The translations under genes were made by a program, and so were the position numbers. Shown one piece after another: positions 16,923 through 22,190 of a stretch of DNA of 22,190 bases; within the stretch, counting starts at the first letter, position 1; each line of letters starts with the position of its first letter. This DNA comes from Clostridia bacterium (lineage in GTDB: Bacteria; Bacillota_A; Clostridia; Oscillospirales; CAG-272). Below the pieces are notes generated by a model. That model was not told the origin of the DNA. It ran no database searches and was given only the letters and a program-made list of their open reading frames with translations. The stretch is from positions 1-22,190 of the forward strand of contig JAFUJS010000020.1 in NCBI GenBank assembly GCA_017468115.1, given 5' to 3'.

Positions 16923-18121
16923 AGGAAGTTATTTTATGTAAATATGGCGAGGTTATTCTGAAGGGTGCCAATCGCTCCGACTTTGAAGCCAAAATGCTTA
17001 AGCAATTAAGACAAAGGGCGAGACGTGTCGGTAATTTTAATGTTTTCTATTCCCAAAGCACGGTTTATGTTGTGCCACAAGATGAGGAAAGCTGTGAAAA
17101 AATTGATGAAATGATGTATCAGGCAAAGCACGTTTTCGGCTTTGTTGGTGTGTCTAAGGCTATCACCTGCGAAAAGAATATGGACGTTATTCTTGATACG
17201 GTTAAAGAGCATATACCACAAAGAATTAAGGGCGCTAAAACCTTTAAGGTTGAATCAAAGCGCTCCGATAAGCGCTTCCCCCTAAAATCTCCCGAAATTT
17301 CGGGCTTGGTTGGCGGCGCAATTCTTGAAACGGTACGTGGAATTAAGGTTGATGTTCATAACCCCGACGTTATTGTGAGGGTTGAAATCCGTGAGCACGA
17401 GGCATTTATACACGCAGGACAGGAAAAGGGTGCCGGCGGTATACCCTACGGCTCCTCGGGAAGAGGTCTTTTGCTCCTTTCCGGCGGTATTGACTCCCCT
17501 GTTGCAGGCTTTATGATGGCAAAGCGTGGCGTTCAGCTTGAGGCTATTCACTTTGAAAGCTACCCCTACACCTCTGAGAGAGCTAAGGAAAAGGTTTTGT
17601 CCTTGGCAAAAATCCTTACTAACTACACAATGAGAATGAGAGTGCACGTTGTATCTCTTACCGAAATACAGGAGCTGCTTCGTGATAACTGCGAGGAAGA
17701 ATATTTTACACTTTTGCTCCGCCGCTATATGATGGCAATTTCCTTGAAAATCGCTAAGGATTACGATTGCGAGGCTATTATTACAGGCGAAAGCCTTGGT
17801 CAGGTTGCAAGCCAGACAATGAAGGCAATTAATGTAACAAATGCTCTTGCTGATATTCCCGTGTACAGACCTCTTATAGGTATGGACAAGGAAGAAATCA
17901 TTTCAATTTCCAGAAAAATCGGTGCTTATGACACCTCGGTTCTGCCATATGAGGACTGCTGCACTGTATTTACTCCAAGACACCCAAGGACAAGGCCTGA
18001 GCTTGATAAGGTTATTGAACAGGAAAAAAGGCTTGACTTTGACAGGCTTGTTGAGGAAGCATATAAGTCAAAGGAAACTATTGTTGTTAAGTGCTTTGGA
18101 GACAACAAGGCTGAGCAGTAA
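16919..18121 (+). CDS. thiI: tRNA 4-thiouridine synthase / thiamine biosynthesis ThiI
   Basis: ThiI adenylates U8 of tRNA and receives persulfide sulfur to make s4U8; in many bacteria it also feeds thiazole synthesis. The 400-aa protein has an N-terminal ferredoxin-like and THUMP region (about 1-165, with KHVFGFVGVS and IKGAKTFKVESKRSDKRFP), then the PP-loop SGGIDSPVAGF (188-198) and ITGESLGQVASQT. The rhodanese domain of E. coli ThiI is missing, so sulfur transfer would use the core cysteines or a separate desulfurase, as in Bacillus. Its start overlaps the proA stop (ATGA). No convincing terminator separates it from the DUF1292 gene. Confidence 0.95.
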   Translation: MKEVILCKYGEVILKGANRSDFEAKMLKQLRQRARRVGNFNVFYSQSTVYVVPQDEESCEKIDEMMYQAKHVFGFVGVSKAITCEKNMDVILDTVKEHIPQRIKGAKTFKVESKRSDKRFPLKSPEISGLVGGAILETVRGIKVDVHNPDVIVRVEIREHEAFIHAGQEKGAGGIPYGSSGRGLLLLSGGIDSPVAGFMMAKRGVQLEAIHFESYPYTSERAKEKVLSLAKILTNYTMRMRVHVVSLTEIQELLRDNCEEEYFTLLLRRYMMAISLKIAKDYDCEAIITGESLGQVASQTMKAINVTNALADIPVYRPLIGMDKEEIISISRKIGAYDTSVLPYEDCCTVFTPRHPRTRPELDKVIEQEKRLDFDRLVEEAYKSKETIVVKCFGDNKAEQ

Positions 18122-18130
18122 TAAAAAGCC

Positions 18131-18159
18131 TTGACACGTGTCGATAATTGTGATAAAAT
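18131..18159 (+). promoter_or_regulatory. Sigma-A promoter of the DUF1292 gene with palindrome over the -35
   Basis: TTGACA (18131-18136) and TAAAAT (18154-18159) are 17 bp apart. A perfect 10-bp palindrome GACACGTGTC (18133-18142) overlaps the -35 box and could be an operator. The promoter excludes the in-frame ATG at 18131 as a start. Confidence 0.8.
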
Positions 18160-18181
18160 TAACTTAGAAAGAGGGGATTTT

Positions 18182-18421
18182 ATGAAGGACGAAAAAAGCT
18201 TTATTACTCTTCTAAACGAGGACGGAACAGAGTCTGTTTATGAAATTTTAGAGGAGTGCACAGTTGACGGGCAAAGCTATATTGCCGTTGCGCCAACCGA
18301 ATACTACGTGCTGAAAAGAATTAAAACAAGCAAAAAGGAAGACCTTTATGCCCCTGTTGAAGGCAAGGAGCTTGACAAGGTGCTCCCTGTCCTTGATAAA
18401 AAAATTAACCCCCAGGGCTAA
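18182..18421 (+). CDS. DUF1292 family protein (YrzB-like)
   Basis: The 79-aa acidic protein reads KSFITLLNEDGTESVYEILE near its start, then DGQSYIAVAPTE and a D/E-K-rich end, the pattern of the DUF1292 / UPF0473 family. The family is common in Firmicutes and lacks a settled function. In many genomes it sits near ruvX and alaS; here it stands alone behind its own promoter. GAGGGG (18171-18176) precedes ATG 18182. The frame runs upstream to an ATG at 18131, but that codon lies in the -35 box. The stop codon is inside the terminator stem. Confidence 0.83.
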   Translation: MKDEKSFITLLNEDGTESVYEILEECTVDGQSYIAVAPTEYYVLKRIKTSKKEDLYAPVEGKELDKVLPVLDKKINPQG

Positions 18422-18427
18422 TTTTTT
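18398..18427 (+). terminator. Intrinsic terminator overlapping the end of the DUF1292 gene
   Basis: AAAAAATTA (18399-18407) pairs with TAATTTTTT (18419-18427), and CCC (18409-18411) with GGG (18415-18417), across one A-C mismatch. The stop TAA is in the 3' arm. It is AU-rich, so strength is uncertain. Confidence 0.55.
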
Positions 18428-18450
18428 CGAGCAATTCTGCGTATACTAAC

Positions 18451-18674
18451 TAAGGAGCCTCAGTGCGAGGGCGCAGGCATACCTACGTATGTCAAGGTCG
18501 CATACGAGGAACAATGCCGAAATGCGCAGTTTATCGACCTTAAAACTTGTTTTGGAAATCAGAAACAAGGAGTACAAGGCGTACCACAGTATGCGGACGA
18601 TGGCTATCTTGTGATAGTCAAGGTCGCACACGAGGAGCAACACCGAAATACGCAGTTTATCGTTGTTAAAACCT
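18451..18674. repeat. Two diverged copies of a dispersed-type repeat, 126 bp apart
   Basis: The 56-bp cores at 18491-18546 and 18617-18672 match at 48 positions when aligned by eye, with shared blocks GTCAAGGTCGCA, ACGAGGA, CCGAAAT, CGCAGTTTATCG and TTAAAAC. The sequence left of each core is more variable but keeps AAGGAG and a G/C-rich, hairpin-prone stretch. A minus-strand frame across it (18446-18697) encodes KLRIS-(V/A)-L-(L/F)-LVCDLD twice, which I regard as repeat-derived, not a gene. From memory, related repeats occur elsewhere in Clostridia genomes. Confidence 0.72.
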
Positions 18675-18720
18675 GCGGAGTGCGTGATAATCAACACATT
18701 GGAACCTACACGTTATAATT

Positions 18721-18922
18721 GGAGCCCAACATTCTATGTCGGGATGCAGGCCTCCCTTACTTCTCTCTCTTAATGGACTTTTTGTCGGACGGGGATTTAA
18801 GGACGTTGGAAGCAACAAAGATATTATGAGGGCACCACCCTGGATTTTTCCGGGTTCACCTGTTGATTACACGGCTCGGTGGGTTATATTTATAAAATTA
18901 TCGAGCTTTGCTCGATTTTTTT
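18721..18922 (+). ncRNA. ssrS: Structured small RNA, probable 6S RNA
   Basis: TATAAT (18714-18719) sits just upstream, though no good -35 is seen. A clear terminator closes the unit, for about 200 nt, the size of 6S RNA. The ends pair: AGCCCA (18723-18728) with TGGGTT (18880-18885), or alternatively GAGCC with GGCTC (18873-18877). Further in, GCAGG (18746-18750) pairs with CCTGT (18859-18863) and CCTC (18751-18754) with GAGG (18828-18831). On the 3' side a bulged hairpin ACCC-U-GG / CCGGGU (18837-18855) resembles the small hairpin in the 3' strand of the 6S central bubble, which mimics an open promoter for RNA polymerase. No good reading frame crosses it. Assignment rests on size, layout and memory of the family. 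Another standalone RNA is possible. Confidence 0.5.
18900..18922 (+). terminator. Intrinsic terminator of the 6S-like RNA
   Basis: ATCGAGC (18900-18906) pairs with GCTCGAT (18910-18916) across a TTT loop, followed by six more T. Confidence 0.85.
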
Positions 18923-18923
18923 A

Positions 18924-18952
18924 TTGCATTAAGCTTTTTTGTGTGGTAGAAT
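18924..18952 (+). promoter_or_regulatory. Sigma-A promoter of the ADP-ribosylglycohydrolase gene
   Basis: TTGCAT (18924-18929) and TAGAAT (18947-18952) are 17 bp apart, starting directly after the preceding terminator. Transcription starts near 18959, so the in-frame ATG at 18939 is excluded. Confidence 0.7.
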
Positions 18953-18977
18953 AAGAAAAAATGCCAAGGAGATTTTT

Positions 18978-20339
18978 ATGAAATTCAAGCCAACACCCTA
19001 TAAATTTCACGTTTGGGAGGACTACGCCTCAGAGCTTCAAACCGAGTACAGACAATGCCTTGAGGAGGGGCTTGATGTAGAGCCTTACAAGGATGTTTTC
19101 GATGCTGTTTCTAAGCTTCCCAAGGGAGAGGTAAAAGAGGAATTTGCATCTGTTATTGCTGATTTGGTACATAATTTGCCTACCGTTGAGGGCTATAAAT
19201 ACAATGAGCCGTCAGACCTTGAGTCCATCCGTGCTTTGAGAAATTTAAGTCTGAAGCCGGTATCTACCCCCAGTGTTCCGCTTGAAAAGAAGATTGAGGG
19301 CGCTTGGTACGGTCGTATTTGCGGCTGCTTACTTGGAAAGCCTGTTGAGGGCGCTTGGACCCCTGCTATTGTCGGTGTCTGCAAGTGCTCTGATAACTAT
19401 CCCTTGTCCAGATATTTAAGAAAATCCGAGCTTGACGACGAGGCGTTGAAGGCTGTTGACGGGCTTTGGATTAAAAACAGAGATTCCTTGATTGATGTTA
19501 TCGGGGACAGCGTTCCACCGGATGACGATACAAACTACACGGTTATGGCACAGGCTATGCTCTCCGAGTTCGGCTTTGACTTTACACCTGAGAATGTTTT
19601 GTATGTTTGGATAAAATACCAGGGAAAGAATGCATATTGCACAGCCGAGCGTGTTGCATACAAAAACTACGTAGGCGGATATATGCCACCATATACTGCT
19701 ATTGTAAGAAACCCTTACAGAGAATGGATTGGTGCACAAATCCGTGGAGATTACTATGGCTATGTAACCGACAAGCCGGAGGTTGCTGCCAAGATGGCTT
19801 GGTCAGATGCTTCTATTTCCCATATTAAGAACGGTATTTACGGAGAGATGTTTATTTCTGCAATGCTCTCTACTGCCCACAAATGCGAGGACGTTTTGGG
19901 CGTTATTTATGGCGGTCTTTCCGAGATTCCCGCAACATCCCGTCTTTATGAGCAGGTGATGGAGCTTATCGAGGACTACAAAAACGGCGCTACCAAGGAT
20001 GATGCCTTCAAAAAAATTAATGAAAGATACAGCTACAAAAATTCCCACGATTGGTGCCATACTATTTCTAATGCGCTTATCGTTGTTGCCTCCTTGCTTT
20101 ATGGCGGTGGGGACTATGGCAAGTCAATTTGTATGGCTGTTGAGGCAGGCTTTGACACAGACTGCAACGGCGCTACCATTGGCTCTGTGATTGGTATGAT
20201 GTACGGCATTGATGCTATTGGCAAGGAGTGGACCGAGCCTACACACGGTGTATTAAGAACACAAATCTTTGGCCGTGAAAGGGTTGAAATTTCTGCTCTT
20301 GTTGAAAAGACCCTTGGTCAAATCAAAAGATTTAACTAA
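18978..20339 (+). CDS. ADP-ribosylglycohydrolase family protein with N-terminal extension
   Basis: The 453-aa protein belongs to the DraG/ARH family, which releases ADP-ribose from proteins, nucleic acids or small molecules using two Mg ions. Landmarks are IEGAWYGRICGCLLGKPVEG (residues 107-126), the first metal motif PPDDDTNYTVMA (180-191), and the second AGFDTDCNGATIGSVIGMM (390-408); the Asp-rich pairs are intact. In typical members the G-rich segment is close to the N-terminus. Here about 105 residues precede it, mostly helical and charged, with no recognised domain. AAGGAG precedes ATG 18978. It is monocistronic with its own promoter and terminator. No ADP-ribosyltransferase partner is in the window, so the substrate is unknown. 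Confidence 0.9.
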   Translation: MKFKPTPYKFHVWEDYASELQTEYRQCLEEGLDVEPYKDVFDAVSKLPKGEVKEEFASVIADLVHNLPTVEGYKYNEPSDLESIRALRNLSLKPVSTPSVPLEKKIEGAWYGRICGCLLGKPVEGAWTPAIVGVCKCSDNYPLSRYLRKSELDDEALKAVDGLWIKNRDSLIDVIGDSVPPDDDTNYTVMAQAMLSEFGFDFTPENVLYVWIKYQGKNAYCTAERVAYKNYVGGYMPPYTAIVRNPYREWIGAQIRGDYYGYVTDKPEVAAKMAWSDASISHIKNGIYGEMFISAMLSTAHKCEDVLGVIYGGLSEIPATSRLYEQVMELIEDYKNGATKDDAFKKINERYSYKNSHDWCHTISNALIVVASLLYGGGDYGKSICMAVEAGFDTDCNGATIGSVIGMMYGIDAIGKEWTEPTHGVLRTQIFGRERVEISALVEKTLGQIKRFN

Positions 20340-20343
20340 ATAA

Positions 20344-20373
20344 AAAAAAGGCTGACACGTGTCAGCCTTTTTT
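20344..20373. terminator. Perfect-palindrome terminator, bidirectional
   Basis: AAAAAAGGCTGACAC and its exact complement GTGTCAGCCTTTTTT abut to form a 30-bp perfect palindrome. It can end the glycohydrolase transcript and also the convergent nitroreductase transcript. The 80 bp from 20374 to 20452 hold nothing else that I recognise. Confidence 0.88.
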
Positions 20374-20452
20374 ATGCCTGACGGAAATGGGATGAACCAG
20401 ATTTCAAGTGGCTAATTCTCCCGTCTTCGGCGTTAATTTTTTGAAATATTTT

Positions 20453-21115
20453 TTAGACATACTTTATAGGGATTTTTGCGCCCAGCTCAAAGTGGTATTT
20501 GACTATGCCAAGGTCGATTTTGTGGCAGGGGGCAAGGTAGGATTTTAAGGAAACTGTGCCGTCGTCGTTTAGAGTGATTAGAAATTTTTGCTGATTCATG
20601 GCGGTTGGGGCACGCATTGCGTAGTCCATGCCGTTTTTGAACCATTCGGGTGCTTCCCCGTTTACCCTTGAAAGCGCTTCCATTGGCTTTGTTTTTCTTG
20701 GCACGCCTCTGTTTCTGCCGTAGCCGATGGAAATCAAGAGGTAGAATTTTTCGCCCTTATCAAGCTTTAAGTCAAGCTTGCCCCTTGAGTAGGTCAGGGC
20801 AACCCAGCAGGTGTTTAGCCCTATTTGCTGTGCAAAGATAACTATCTTTTCTCCAAAGTAGCCAACATCCACCTCTCTGCCCTTGGGACCCTTAATTATA
20901 ATGTAGTTGGAGCAGTTTTCAAACTTGCCGTAGTGGGCAAGGGGTCCTGTGAATGCCTTTGGCTCGTTTGTGATAAGCTGAAAGGTAATGCCGCTTTCTA
21001 GGCTTACCTTGTCAATAAATTCTTTTAATAAAAGGAGTGCTTCCTCATCTATGGGCTTATCAAGATAGCGGCGCACGGAGTGGCGCTTGACTAATGCCTT
21101 ATCAATATCTATCAT
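20453..21115 (-). CDS. TM1586-like nitroreductase family flavoprotein
   Basis: The 220-aa protein opens with IDIDKALVKRHSVRRYLDKP (residues 2-21), the RxSxRxY flavin phosphate motif of nitroreductases. Unusually, the APTAMNQQ sequence (169-176), like the APSAxNxQP flavin-loop motif normally near residue 40, is in the C-terminal half. This order fits the single-chain 'putative TM nitroreductase' group (TM1586) in which one polypeptide supplies both halves. GLNTCWVALTYSRGKL and FYLLISIGYGRNRG are the middle landmarks. It should bind FMN and use NAD(P)H; the substrate is unknown. AAGGAGAAAACAA precedes ATG 21115; the longer in-frame version (to 21274) runs back through pnuC and is rejected. Start and pnuC stop overlap (ATGA). 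Confidence 0.85.
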   Translation of the reverse strand: MIDIDKALVKRHSVRRYLDKPIDEEALLLLKEFIDKVSLESGITFQLITNEPKAFTGPLAHYGKFENCSNYIIIKGPKGREVDVGYFGEKIVIFAQQIGLNTCWVALTYSRGKLDLKLDKGEKFYLLISIGYGRNRGVPRKTKPMEALSRVNGEAPEWFKNGMDYAMRAPTAMNQQKFLITLNDDGTVSLKSYLAPCHKIDLGIVKYHFELGAKIPIKYV

Positions 21116-21804
21116 TTGTTTTCTCCTTGTGATTTTTCCATACGCTTCCAATTTATAAAGCCATAAAGGTCGTTTATCAGAAACATAACGAAGCAGGCTA
21201 TCATTGGAATGTTTGCGGGGTCCTCTATCGAGGCAAGCACCCACAGAATTATAAGAATGATGTCGTTTGCGCAATAGCCCAGTGCGTAATAGGGGCTGCG
21301 CAGATAGGTCAAGTAGACGGCAACAAAGCTGGTTGTAACGGAGATGGTGCTGATAATCAGGTTTGCTGTGTTAAACGCCCATAGGACAAAATACATAACG
21401 GCAGTAACGCCTATTGCAAGAATGGTCATTATAATTATTTGCTTTTTGTTTACCCTGCTGACAGCCACGGTTTCTGTACCCTTGTATGGGTTTTTTGCCC
21501 AGGAGATAACCGCCATTAGAGCCATTGGGGCGCTCATACCGAGGTATGTAATAACCTCGCCATAATATTGGAAGGCGAAGGAGATAATGCCATAAAAGAC
21601 GGCAAAGACAATGCAAAGTATTTGCCCTATAACAAGACCCTTAGCAACGAAAATCAATGCTGTTACGCCGATTAGCGAGGCTATTAATGTTAGATAGTCC
21701 TTCTCGGCAGGAATAAGAAAGGATGCTGTTACTACAACAAGGGACACTACCCAAAGTGTTATTTCAAATTTATTTAGAGTGCGAAAGGGATTTTTTAGCT
21801 TCAT
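21112..21804 (-). CDS. pnuC: PnuC-family transporter (nicotinamide riboside or related substrate)
   Basis: The 230-aa membrane protein has about seven hydrophobic segments, for example ITLWVVSLVVVTASFLI, LTLIASLIGVTALIFVA, GQILCIVFAVFYGIISF and IIIMTILAIGVTAVMYFVLW. PnuC-like landmarks are the YGEVITYLGMSAPM region, LTYLRSPYYALGYCANDIILIILW and the C-terminal NDLYGFINWKRM. PnuC carriers admit vitamins by facilitated diffusion, with phosphorylation trapping them inside. Nicotinamide riboside is the default; PnuT (thiamine) and PnuX (riboflavin) relatives exist. GAGGTAACA precedes ATG 21804; an upstream ATG at 21831 has no ribosome binding site and lies in the leader hairpin. It is cotranscribed with the nitroreductase behind a leader terminator. 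Confidence 0.9.
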   Translation of the reverse strand: MKLKNPFRTLNKFEITLWVVSLVVVTASFLIPAEKDYLTLIASLIGVTALIFVAKGLVIGQILCIVFAVFYGIISFAFQYYGEVITYLGMSAPMALMAVISWAKNPYKGTETVAVSRVNKKQIIIMTILAIGVTAVMYFVLWAFNTANLIISTISVTTSFVAVYLTYLRSPYYALGYCANDIILIILWVLASIEDPANIPMIACFVMFLINDLYGFINWKRMEKSQGENK

Positions 21805-21816
21805 TGTTACCTCATT

Positions 21817-21888
21817 AAAAAAAGCACCCATAAGTGTCTTCTAAGACCTAACGACACATACGAATGCTACCCGGTGGCAGTTTATTAT
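21817..21888 (-). promoter_or_regulatory. pnuC leader with intrinsic terminator: candidate attenuator or riboswitch
   Basis: On the minus strand, GCATTCGTATGTGTC (21867-21853) pairs with GACACTTATGGGTGC (21838-21824): 15 positions with one mismatch and three G-U pairs. Seven T follow (21823-21817), then the GAGG ribosome binding site of pnuC. A small hairpin CTGCC/GGTAG (21880-21867) abuts and shares one base with this stem. A hairpin plus U-run between promoter and start codon implies conditional termination. The leader is only about 85 nt and matches no riboswitch that I can name. Confidence 0.6.
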
Positions 21889-21894
21889 GGAATT

Positions 21895-21923
21895 ATTTTA
21901 CCACATACCGCTCTAATTGTCAA
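21895..21923 (-). promoter_or_regulatory. Sigma-A promoter of pnuC-nitroreductase
   Basis: On the minus strand TTGACA (21918-21923) and TAAAAT (21895-21900) are 17 bp apart. Transcription starts near 21888. Confidence 0.82.
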
Positions 21924-21932
21924 TAAAAACTA

Positions 21933-21961
21933 TTGAAATGAGCGCTTTTTTGTGTTATACT
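21933..21961 (+). promoter_or_regulatory. Sigma-A promoter of tRNA-Ser
   Basis: TTGAAA (21933-21938) and TATACT (21956-21961) are 17 bp apart, with a start near 21968, about 12 nt before the mature tRNA. Confidence 0.8.
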
Positions 21962-21979
21962 AACTTGGCAAATAAATAT

Positions 21980-22068
21980 GCAGAGATATCGAAGTGGTCA
22001 TAACGGGGCTGACTCGAAATCAGTTTGGGAGCAATCCCACGAGGGTTCGAATCCCTCTCTCTGCGCCA
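21980..22068 (+). tRNA. tRNA-Ser (anticodon CGA)
   Basis: The acceptor stem is GCAGAGA (21980-21986) with TCTCTGC (22058-22064), then discriminator G65 and an encoded CCA (22066-22068). The anticodon stem is 22008-22012 with 22020-22024, and loop CTCGAAA carries anticodon CGA at 22015-22017, reading UCG. The long variable arm (TTGGGAGCAATCCCACG region) is typical of a class II tRNA-Ser. The T-arm is GAGGG TTCGAAT CCCTC (22041-22057). It is transcribed alone between its own promoter and terminator. Confidence 0.96.
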
Positions 22069-22071
22069 AAT

Positions 22072-22109
22072 AAAAAAGGTAGTACTCAAACACGAGTGCT
22101 ACCTTTTTT
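22072..22109 (+). terminator. Terminator of tRNA-Ser, probably bidirectional
   Basis: AAAAAAGGTAG-T-ACTC pairs with GAGT-G-CTACCTTTTTT around a 6-nt loop (22088-22093), ending in T6. Confidence 0.88.
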
Positions 22110-22118
22110 ATTTCGTTG

Positions 22119-22190
22119 TTAAATGAAATAGAGGGATTCGAACGCAGCGTTAAGCGACTCTTCCGGGGGACGAGTCGTAGCGGTGACCGA
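22119..22190 (-). repeat. Probable repeat fragment or partial minus-strand frame after tRNA-Ser
   Basis: AGAGGGATTCGAAC (22130-22143) is the exact reverse complement of 14 bases of the tRNA-Ser T-arm (22045-22058). CGACTC (22155-22160) pairs with GAGTCG (22172-22177), and CGGTGACCG (22181-22189) is near-palindromic. A minus-strand frame of 23 codons is open from the window edge to TAA at 22119-22121 (ending AAFESLYFI). It could be the C-terminus of a real protein, but it looks more like a dispersed repeat often seen by tRNA genes. Only the edge is visible. Confidence 0.35.

Noticed and set aside
18446..18697. Minus-strand 83-codon frame with internally repeated KLRIS..LVCDLD
   Set aside because: It coincides with the duplicated repeat, lacks a ribosome binding site, and its internal repeat reflects the DNA repeat; treated as non-coding.
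21116..21274. Extended N-terminus of the nitroreductase
   Set aside because: It lies wholly inside pnuC, and the ATG at 21115 has a good ribosome binding site and begins the conserved motif.
21805..21831. Upstream ATG start for pnuC at 21831
   Set aside because: No ribosome binding site precedes it and it is within the leader terminator stem; ATG 21804 has GAGG at the right distance.
22045..22143. attL/attR pair of an integrated element at tRNA-Ser
   Set aside because: The 14-base match is inverted, not direct, and only 75 bp apart, with no integrase in view.

Overview
This window looks like chromosome from a low-to-mid GC, spore-forming member of the Clostridia (Firmicutes), probably a gut anaerobe of the Ruminococcaceae/Oscillospiraceae or Lachnospiraceae type. 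The grounds are a SipL-type spore morphogenesis gene, AGGAGG-like ribosome binding sites, many near-consensus sigma-A promoters with exactly 17 bp spacing, strong U-tailed terminators, and Clostridia-type families (DUF1292, a DUF3656-like U32 protein, a short ProB). The taxonomy is inferred. No phage, IS element, CRISPR array or rRNA is visible.

Layout, left to right. Bases 1-357 (minus) are the N-terminus of a secreted, probably large surface protein cut by the window edge. A divergent promoter region leads to uvrB-uvrA (666-5465, plus), the damage-recognition half of nucleotide excision repair. Next is a gene-free 476 bp stretch (5466-5941) holding a highly palindromic repeat element, a bidirectional terminator and a second cluster of palindromes. 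sipL (5942-7456, minus) diverges from a serS / phosphoribosyltransferase / acyltransferase operon (7593-10784, plus), which ends at a bidirectional terminator.

A converging minus-strand operon (14755 down to 10817) encodes ZapA (cell division), a U32 RNA-modification-type protein, Maf, and an endonuclease III fused to a GNAT acetyltransferase. From the same intergenic region, with promoters that face and overlap each other, proB-proA-thiI (14888-18121, plus) runs right: proline biosynthesis plus tRNA 4-thiouridine/thiamine sulfur transfer. A small DUF1292 gene follows with its own promoter.

Bases 18422-18977 carry no credible protein gene. They hold two diverged copies of a repeat (period 126 bp) and then a likely structured RNA of about 200 nt with a -10 box and terminator, best guessed as 6S RNA. 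An ADP-ribosylglycohydrolase-family gene (18978-20339) has its own promoter and a perfect-palindrome terminator. On the minus strand, pnuC and a TM1586-like nitroreductase overlap by 4 bp behind a leader with an intrinsic terminator just upstream of the pnuC ribosome binding site, a candidate attenuator or riboswitch. A tRNA-Ser(CGA) gene with promoter and terminator lies at the right end, followed by a fragment of probable repeat DNA that inverts part of the tRNA T-arm sequence.

Most of the window is housekeeping. The points most worth following are the Nth-GNAT fusion, the pnuC leader, the hyper-palindromic element after uvrA, the repeat pair beside the 6S-like RNA, and the zinc-ribbon extension on the acyltransferase.
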